A stretch of DNA of 11,655 nt from positions 1-11,655 of the forward strand of contig JAEZHM010000151.1 of NCBI GenBank assembly GCA_023416585.1, read 5' to 3'. The DNA is from Bacillota bacterium (GTDB lineage Bacteria; Bacillota; Clostridia; Christensenellales; Aristaeellaceae). Below, one piece after another: positions 5,994 through 11,655 of this stretch (within the stretch, counting starts at the first letter, position 1; the number at the start of each line of letters is the position of its first letter). Both the position numbers and the translations under genes were made by a program. The notes beneath the pieces were generated by a model. That model was not told the DNA's origin. It did not search any database and was given only the letters and a program-made list of their open reading frames with translations.

Positions 5994-8668
5994 ATGTAGT
6001 AGAGAAAATAAGATGGGCTATGAGCCTCCGAGATCCTCAAGCAGAGGCATTAACATATTTTGATTCAATAAGTAGTCAAGTGGACTATAGGATCGCGGCT
6101 AAAGCGGAAGTAGAGAAGGTCGCTTCAGACAATTGCCAGGGAAAGCTCAATGTGTCTGTGGATAAGGAGTTTGATTTCCCTTCTTTCTGTTTTGACATGA
6201 CTACAGGTATCGGTAAGACAAGATTGATGGGAGCATGCATTTATTATCTGTATAAGACAAAGGGATATAAACATTTTTTTATACTTGTTCCAGGGAACAC
6301 GATTTACGATAAGCTCCGTCAAGAAACAGCCCCAAGCCATCCCAAGTACATGTTTAAAGGTCTAGAAGCGGAAATGGGTAGACCAAAAGTATATGACGGA
6401 GAAAATTATTTGTCATATCCAGTCATTTTCCAGCAGCAAGAGATAATTACTGAAGCAACATCAGAGATACAGATTTTCATTTTTAATATCTCAAAGATAT
6501 TTACTCGTGGCGATGTTCAGTTTAAGTTTCATGAGTTTCATGAAAACTTAGGAGGTTCATTTGCACAGGTGCTTAGGTCATTTGATGATCTTGTATTTTG
6601 TATGGATGAAGCGCATCGATATTATGCACCGGCTTCTATGAAGGCGATAAATTATCTACAGCCGAAGCTAGGATTGGAATTTACAGCGACACCAAAGAAT
6701 ACAAATAAAAATATTATATATCACTATGGGCTAGAGCAAGGTGCGGGTAAATTCTTGAAAATTCCTGTAGTTATGGGGCGTACAAACACGGCTGGATATA
6801 CAGAGGAAGATTTAGAAGAAATGAAATTAAAGGATGGAATCAAACTTCATGAGAGAAGAAAAGCCATTGTTTATAAATACTGTATTGATAATAACTTAGA
6901 ACAGGTAAAGCCTATAGTACTTGTGGCTTGTAAGGATACAACTCATGCCAAGAAAATAAAGAACATGATTGATTCAGATGCTTTTTTCGATGGTAGATAC
7001 CTTGGAAAAGTAATAGAGATCGACTCTAGTACAGGTTCAGCAGAGACAGAGGAAAATATTCAGAAATTACTGACGATTGAGAAGAATACGAATCCAATAG
7101 AAATCGTTCTTCATGTGTACAAGCTAAAAGAGGGATGGGATGTAAATAACCTTTTCACAATCATTCCTTTAAACGCGGCTAAGAGTGAAATTCTTGCTCT
7201 TCAGACGATAGGTAGAGGCCTTCGCCTTCCGTTCGGTGAAATAATCGGAGTGGATGAGATTGATACCCTTGACATTGTAGCACATGATCATTATCGAGAG
7301 ATTATTGATGACATTAAAGCAAATCCGATCTTCCGTCAGCGAAATCTAGATGAAGAAGATGTGGAGGAGACAGAGACAGTCAATGTTCAACCAGCTGTTG
7401 ATGATGAAAACACAGATATTTTTGCAGAAATACTCAAGCAGGCTAATGTAAAGTCATTCCAACAAATAGATAAAACTTCTACAGAAAATCTTTTTGATGA
7501 GTATGCTAAGACTTTTGTGAAAAAGTATACTCCTAAGAAAAATGATTATGAAGATAGTGGTCAGATGTCTATTGAGGATTGGTTAATCAGCGTTAATCCT
7601 ACATCGGAGCATAAAGAATATAAACCACAGGAGCCGGAACAATCTAATCAGACATTACTTTTTAATATACTTAAAAGCGGAAATACCAAAAATGTTATTC
7701 CGTACATGAAGGCTGATTTTGCAAAAAAATTGGAAGAGCTGAGTAAAAAGTCTATATCTGTTCCAAGAATTGGAATGATTTATAGTTCCGAGATTTCGTT
7801 TAAACCGTTTGAGGTCAAAAGGAATGTGGTTGATTTTGACATTGCGTCATCACATATAGAACGATATGAGGCTGTTAATGGAAAACTGCTTCAAACCATT
7901 GAAACAGAAAATTTAATGGTAGATGATCCAGAAAATTTATTGGCTTGCTCATTATTGGAGGAAATCCCTGAATTGTCAGCTGATGATGCAGACTTCATTC
8001 TTGATGTTGTGGAGCAGTACCTGGCACTAATCGATGGAAGCGAGGAAGAACAGAAAAAAATCGTTCGAAGGTATGCAACAGTTATTATCAATGATCTTAA
8101 GAACCAGATTTATGCAGCCAAAGAAGAAAACACGGAATTTGCATTCCAAGTGCAGAGTGATTTGATCATCTTTCCGAGCTTTGTTAGGAACACAAAGAAA
8201 GGTGGCAGAATCGATTATAGGAAAGACGTTCCAGATAAGAAAAGCATACGGAAGTATCTGTTTGAGGGATTTAAGAAATCATATTATGCGGAAAACGCTT
8301 TTGATAGCGATGATGAAAGAAGGCTTGCAGAAATTTTGGAGGAAGATCCGGATGTTATTCGATATATAAAGCCACCATTAAATCAGATGGGCCTCTATTA
8401 CCATGCTGGTCAACAGTATAATCCTGACTTCCTTGTAGAAACTAAAGACGCGAAATACATGATCGAGGTGAAAGCTAGCAATCAGACGTCTCAAGAAGAT
8501 GTTTTAGAAAAGGCACAAGCAGGAATAAAATGGTGCGAGTGTGCATCTCGAATTGATGGGGACGGTAAGAAGTGGGAATACAGAATGATACCGGGAGATA
8601 AGATTGTTATTGGAAATAATTTCAAATATGTAGCGGGTATGGCTGTAAAGATAGATGTAGAAGAATAA
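5990..8668 (+). CDS. res: Type III restriction Res-like helicase-endonuclease
   Basis: ATP-dependent restriction subunit that acts with Mod; 892 residues from the chosen start, in the usual type III Res range. N-terminal SF2 motor: Walker A TTGIGKT (71-77, Lys76), DEAH at 206-209, FTATP (231-235), motif V in KEGWDV, and motif VI QTIGRGLRLPFG (405-416). A long middle region follows. Near the C terminus lies a PD-(D/E)XK nuclease signature: NPDF with Pro812-Asp813, then Glu826-Val-Lys828, so the cutting site looks intact. I chose ATG at 5990 because it forms an ATGA overlap with the mod stop (5991-5993), a common coupling in mod-res pairs. An in-frame GTG at 5963 would add nine residues (CERGGG-type leader) but has no good ribosome binding site. 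GGTGGAGG at 5981-5988 is very close to the ATG, so reinitiation after mod is likely. Confidence 0.92.
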   Translation: MNVVEKIRWAMSLRDPQAEALTYFDSISSQVDYRIAAKAEVEKVASDNCQGKLNVSVDKEFDFPSFCFDMTTGIGKTRLMGACIYYLYKTKGYKHFFILVPGNTIYDKLRQETAPSHPKYMFKGLEAEMGRPKVYDGENYLSYPVIFQQQEIITEATSEIQIFIFNISKIFTRGDVQFKFHEFHENLGGSFAQVLRSFDDLVFCMDEAHRYYAPASMKAINYLQPKLGLEFTATPKNTNKNIIYHYGLEQGAGKFLKIPVVMGRTNTAGYTEEDLEEMKLKDGIKLHERRKAIVYKYCIDNNLEQVKPIVLVACKDTTHAKKIKNMIDSDAFFDGRYLGKVIEIDSSTGSAETEENIQKLLTIEKNTNPIEIVLHVYKLKEGWDVNNLFTIIPLNAAKSEILALQTIGRGLRLPFGEIIGVDEIDTLDIVAHDHYREIIDDIKANPIFRQRNLDEEDVEETETVNVQPAVDDENTDIFAEILKQANVKSFQQIDKTSTENLFDEYAKTFVKKYTPKKNDYEDSGQMSIEDWLISVNPTSEHKEYKPQEPEQSNQTLLFNILKSGNTKNVIPYMKADFAKKLEELSKKSISVPRIGMIYSSEISFKPFEVKRNVVDFDIASSHIERYEAVNGKLLQTIETENLMVDDPENLLACSLLEEIPELSADDADFILDVVEQYLALIDGSEEEQKKIVRRYATVIINDLKNQIYAAKEENTEFAFQVQSDLIIFPSFVRNTKKGGRIDYRKDVPDKKSIRKYLFEGFKKSYYAENAFDSDDERRLAEILEEDPDVIRYIKPPLNQMGLYYHAGQQYNPDFLVETKDAKYMIEVKASNQTSQEDVLEKAQAGIKWCECASRIDGDGKKWEYRMIPGDKIVIGNNFKYVAGMAVKIDVEE

Positions 8669-8673
8669 TAATT

Positions 8674-8679
8674 AGGAGG
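8674..8679 (+). promoter_or_regulatory. Ribosome binding site of the drmA gene
   Basis: A consensus AGGAGG sits 5 bases before the ATG at 8685 and only 5 bases after the res stop codon. It fixes the drmA start and shows that this gene is translated independently, unlike res, which overlaps mod. Confidence 0.8.
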
Positions 8680-8684
8680 CCAGA

Positions 8685-11655
8685 ATGTCTAAGGAGAAGG
8701 ATTTTAGAGAGGCTAAAGTAAGACAGCTTATTTTGAATGCTGTGAAAGAAGATCTAATAGGTCCATCAAGCGTAGTAGAAGAGCTGAGCGAAATACCAAC
8801 AAGTACATACATAACAGGTATGCTTTTCCCTGCAGACGCGATAATCACAGAAGATGAAAACTATAGAGATGTAGAATTTTCTGATAGATTTTCAGATTCG
8901 GAACAGGATGCAGATCATAATATAGAAGCCACTGTATTTGAGGATGATGAAGCTGATGACCATGGTAAGAGTCTGTTTCAAAAGCCGTCTTCTGCAGGAC
9001 TATCTTTTTATGTGAAGAAAGATGTAGATAGATTATTCGCTGATATTTCTTGGGGACATTATTATGCGGATGAAGTACAAGATGAAATCATAGACGGAAC
9101 ACTTGAGGAAGATGCAGAAAATAAGAAAAAGAAAGCGCGCAAGGTGTACCGGCGTGAGCAGATGGATGAAACTGTTGAGATAGATCTTTCATTGATTGGA
9201 AGATCTGGATTAGTACCGCTGGGTGAAAATCCAATGATATCGTTGTATGTCATTCAAATGGAATTGAAGAATGATTATAAGATGATTTCAATTTACTTGC
9301 ATAACAATGATAAGGCTGGGAATAGGGACAAAGAATATGAAAAGGTAATGTTCCAGGTAAAAATGTCGATTACGGATGGACAACATAGCCCTATCTTTTT
9401 GCAGGAATGTCAATGCCGAGATACTGGTTTAGAGGATGAGTATTACTACAAAAGTAGACCCGTATTTGCCAGAGGAAGAGGCTGCTCCGCAATGTGGGAG
9501 TTCTTTTCTGAGGACAAAAACGCGCACACGGTAAGCATAGCTTTTATCCCGGATTATGAAATTCATGGAGTAAGTGCGGTAATTGAGGAATTGCCGAAAC
9601 ACCTTTTGTCAGTTTTAGCGATGTCAAAAGCTAGTTCTCGAACAGATACTGTAAATGATCTTCGACAACTCGTAACAGTATATAAAGATTGGATAGACAA
9701 AACATTAGTTGCTGACGAAAGCATGAATGATCCAAAGTTCAGGGAAAAAGGGCAGAAAATCATAGATAAGTGTATCCATTCCTTCGAGCGAATAAGTGAG
9801 GGAATAGACATAATTGAGTCTGATGATGTGGCATATCAAGCATTTGTGTTTATGAACAAGACAATGTTTATGCAAAAAGCATTGTCTGAGTATGCAGCAA
9901 AGAATGGGTCTGGAATTCCATGCAAGTTAAGGGAGTTTATGGATGAGAGTAGTAAGTCAGATGATAAGAGATTTGATTGGAGACCATTCCAGATAGCTTT
10001 TGTTTTGCTAAATATTAAGGGGATTATTAATGAATCTGATCCAGAGAGAGAATTAGTTGATCTGCTATATTTCCCTACTGGTGGTGGTAAGACGGAGGCT
10101 TATTTAGGTCTTATTGCTTTCACGATTGGTTATCGTAGGTTAACGATAGGGACTGAAAATGAGTACAACAAGGATGGCGGAGTAACCGTATTTTTGAGGT
10201 ATACGTTACGACTACTAACAACCCAGCAAAGAGATCGATTGCTTAGATTAGTTGTTGCAATGGAAATGACCAGAGACCAGGAAGAAAGAAAAGCTATTAA
10301 GGAAGAATTACCGATAGCTCCTTTTGGCCATGAAAGAATCTCAATAGGGTTTTGGGTTGGAGGAACTGTAACTCCAAATAAGTTTGATGAAATGGGGCCT
10401 GAACCATGGAGGGAGAAGGACTTTAGAAGAAAGATAACAAAACAAATCATTAAATGCCCTTGCTGTGGGACAGAGATGACAAATGACAGCTTTAAAGTAA
10501 TACCTGAGATGAAGACGGTGGAAATACATTGTCCAAACAGGGGATGCTATTTTTCGGAGACGGGTGTTACTATGCCGGTTTATTTAGTAGATGAAGAAAT
10601 CTATGCAAAGTGCCCTACAATAATTATTTCAACAGTAGATAAATTTGCGAAACTGCCATGGTCAGAGCAAGTAGGTCTCATGTTTGGAAAAACTGATAGA
10701 TACTGTACGAGATGTGGACATGTTGCCATTGGAGAGAAGCATACAAAACATAGAGCTGACGCTGGTTTTCAGGCATGTTCTATGACAGATTGCAAGCTGT
10801 TCTATCCGCCTGAACTTATTATCCAAGATGAGCTGCATTTGATCACCGGTCCTCTCGGTACTATCTATGGAGGATATGAAACTGTAGTTGAAGAAATGTG
10901 TGCTTTCGAACGTAACGGTAAAAAGATTAAGCCCAAATATATTGTCTCTACTGCCACAATCAGAAATGCAAATGAGCAGGTAAGAAGTTTATATGCACGT
11001 GAGGAATGCGTTCAATTTCCACCAAGCGGTTTTGATATTAGCGATTCCTTCTTTATACGCGAGGTGCCACTCCCAAGCTATGATGTACTTGAGGCAGATA
11101 ATGATAAAGTTAATGAAATGATTGGAAAAGGTGAAAAGCCATTCAGACAATATGTTGGTATATGTGCAGCTGGACAATCAGTCAAGACAACACTAGTGAG
11201 ACTATATTCAGCAATTTTACAAAAAACATTTGAGCTATCATCAATGGATGAGTATTCAAATTTTGTGGATCCATACTATACTTTGATTGGCTACTTTAAC
11301 TCTATACGTGAACTTGGTGGTGCAGTTCGACTTCTGGATGACGATATTGTCAGTCGTATTCATGTGCTTATGAAAAAACATAAAAGAGATAAACAACGGT
11401 TTTTAAATCGAACCAAGGAAATTACATCGCGAGTTCCGTCTTGGCAGATTGCACAGGTTCTTGAAGAACTGATGCAGCCATATGACAAGGAAAAGGGTAA
11501 CAAACAAGACTGTTATGATGTTGTAATTGCTACTAACATGATTGCGGTTGGTATGGACGTTAGCCGATTGGGACTTATGACTGTTGTAGGTCAGCCGAAG
11601 CAGAACTCGGAATACATTCAGGCAACTAGCCGAGTTGGACGAGAACATCCTGGTA
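8685..11655 (+). CDS. drmA: DISARM helicase DrmA (partial, 3' end outside the window)
   Basis: The frame is open for 990 codons from this ATG to the window edge; no stop is reached. DrmA is an SF2 helicase and one of the three core DISARM proteins, blocking incoming phage DNA with DrmB. Motifs: YFPTGGGKTEAYLGL with Walker A Lys469, then the family-typical RYTLRLLTTQQ, DEXH box DELH at 715-718, STATIRN from 755, and near the edge ATNMIAVGMD plus motif VI QATSRVGRE (979-987). Two cysteine clusters lie between Walker A and DELH: Cys591/593/594 with 616/621, and Cys674/677 with 698/703, each resembling a zinc ribbon. The N terminus up to about residue 95 is very acidic. The missing part is probably a hundred or more residues, judging from usual DrmA size. 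It follows res by 16 bases. DrmB (DUF1998) and DrmC (phospholipase D-like) would be expected next but are not visible. Confidence 0.92.
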   Translation, partial: MSKEKDFREAKVRQLILNAVKEDLIGPSSVVEELSEIPTSTYITGMLFPADAIITEDENYRDVEFSDRFSDSEQDADHNIEATVFEDDEADDHGKSLFQKPSSAGLSFYVKKDVDRLFADISWGHYYADEVQDEIIDGTLEEDAENKKKKARKVYRREQMDETVEIDLSLIGRSGLVPLGENPMISLYVIQMELKNDYKMISIYLHNNDKAGNRDKEYEKVMFQVKMSITDGQHSPIFLQECQCRDTGLEDEYYYKSRPVFARGRGCSAMWEFFSEDKNAHTVSIAFIPDYEIHGVSAVIEELPKHLLSVLAMSKASSRTDTVNDLRQLVTVYKDWIDKTLVADESMNDPKFREKGQKIIDKCIHSFERISEGIDIIESDDVAYQAFVFMNKTMFMQKALSEYAAKNGSGIPCKLREFMDESSKSDDKRFDWRPFQIAFVLLNIKGIINESDPERELVDLLYFPTGGGKTEAYLGLIAFTIGYRRLTIGTENEYNKDGGVTVFLRYTLRLLTTQQRDRLLRLVVAMEMTRDQEERKAIKEELPIAPFGHERISIGFWVGGTVTPNKFDEMGPEPWREKDFRRKITKQIIKCPCCGTEMTNDSFKVIPEMKTVEIHCPNRGCYFSETGVTMPVYLVDEEIYAKCPTIIISTVDKFAKLPWSEQVGLMFGKTDRYCTRCGHVAIGEKHTKHRADAGFQACSMTDCKLFYPPELIIQDELHLITGPLGTIYGGYETVVEEMCAFERNGKKIKPKYIVSTATIRNANEQVRSLYAREECVQFPPSGFDISDSFFIREVPLPSYDVLEADNDKVNEMIGKGEKPFRQYVGICAAGQSVKTTLVRLYSAILQKTFELSSMDEYSNFVDPYYTLIGYFNSIRELGGAVRLLDDDIVSRIHVLMKKHKRDKQRFLNRTKEITSRVPSWQIAQVLEELMQPYDKEKGNKQDCYDVVIATNMIAVGMDVSRLGLMTVVGQPKQNSEYIQATSRVGREHPG

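Noticed and set aside
8181..8369. Plus-strand open frame of 62 codons inside res
   Set aside because: It lies wholly inside the well-supported res gene in another frame and has no domain-like sequence or start signal.
9062..11648. Minus-strand open frames of 60-106 codons opposite the 3' third of the window
   Set aside because: The plus-strand drmA frame is continuously open across this region and contains the full set of helicase motifs.
1..11655. CRISPR array, tRNA, rRNA, transposase or integrase
   Set aside because: No regularly spaced direct repeats, cloverleaf, rRNA-like sequence or recombinase motifs were seen on either strand.

Overview
The window is low in GC and AT-rich. Its genes use AGA and ATA codons freely and carry AGGAGG-type ribosome binding sites, which points to a Firmicute, most likely a gut-type clostridium (Lachnospiraceae-like). 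The taxon is an inference from composition and protein style only. All supported genes lie on the plus strand.

Left edge (1-382): the last 21 codons of an unidentified gene end at 67 and are followed by a good intrinsic terminator (81-125). Next comes about 190 bases without a gene, holding three small hairpins. A strong sigma-A type promoter follows (TTGTTT, 17 bases, TATAAT; 316-344), flanked by short inverted repeats and a repeated decamer.

Operon (383 to beyond 11655): six tightly packed genes run from this promoter. They are (1) a 54-residue excisionase/MerR-like DNA-binding protein; (2) a DNA cytosine-5 methyltransferase with all key motifs; (3) an 860-residue SNF2-family helicase resembling DrmD of class 1 DISARM; (4) a type III restriction Mod-like adenine methyltransferase; (5) a type III Res-like helicase with a C-terminal PD-(D/E)XK nuclease, overlapping mod by ATGA; and (6) the first 990 codons of a DrmA-type DISARM helicase, cut by the window end. 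Gaps are 20 bases or so at most, some stops overlap the next ribosome binding site, and no internal terminator is visible, so the set looks like one transcription unit.

How the genes may work together: this is an anti-phage defence locus that merges two systems usually described separately. It has a complete type III restriction-modification pair (Mod plus Res) and DISARM parts (SNF2 helicase, C5 methyltransferase, DrmA). The two methyltransferases would mark self DNA with m6A and m5C. Res would cut unmethylated DNA after ATP-driven movement. The SNF2 protein and DrmA, with DrmB and DrmC expected just past the right edge, would form a second, DISARM-like block on incoming DNA. The small DNA-binding protein probably sets expression of the operon. 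The composite layout is the main point of interest; the cooperation between the halves is inference.
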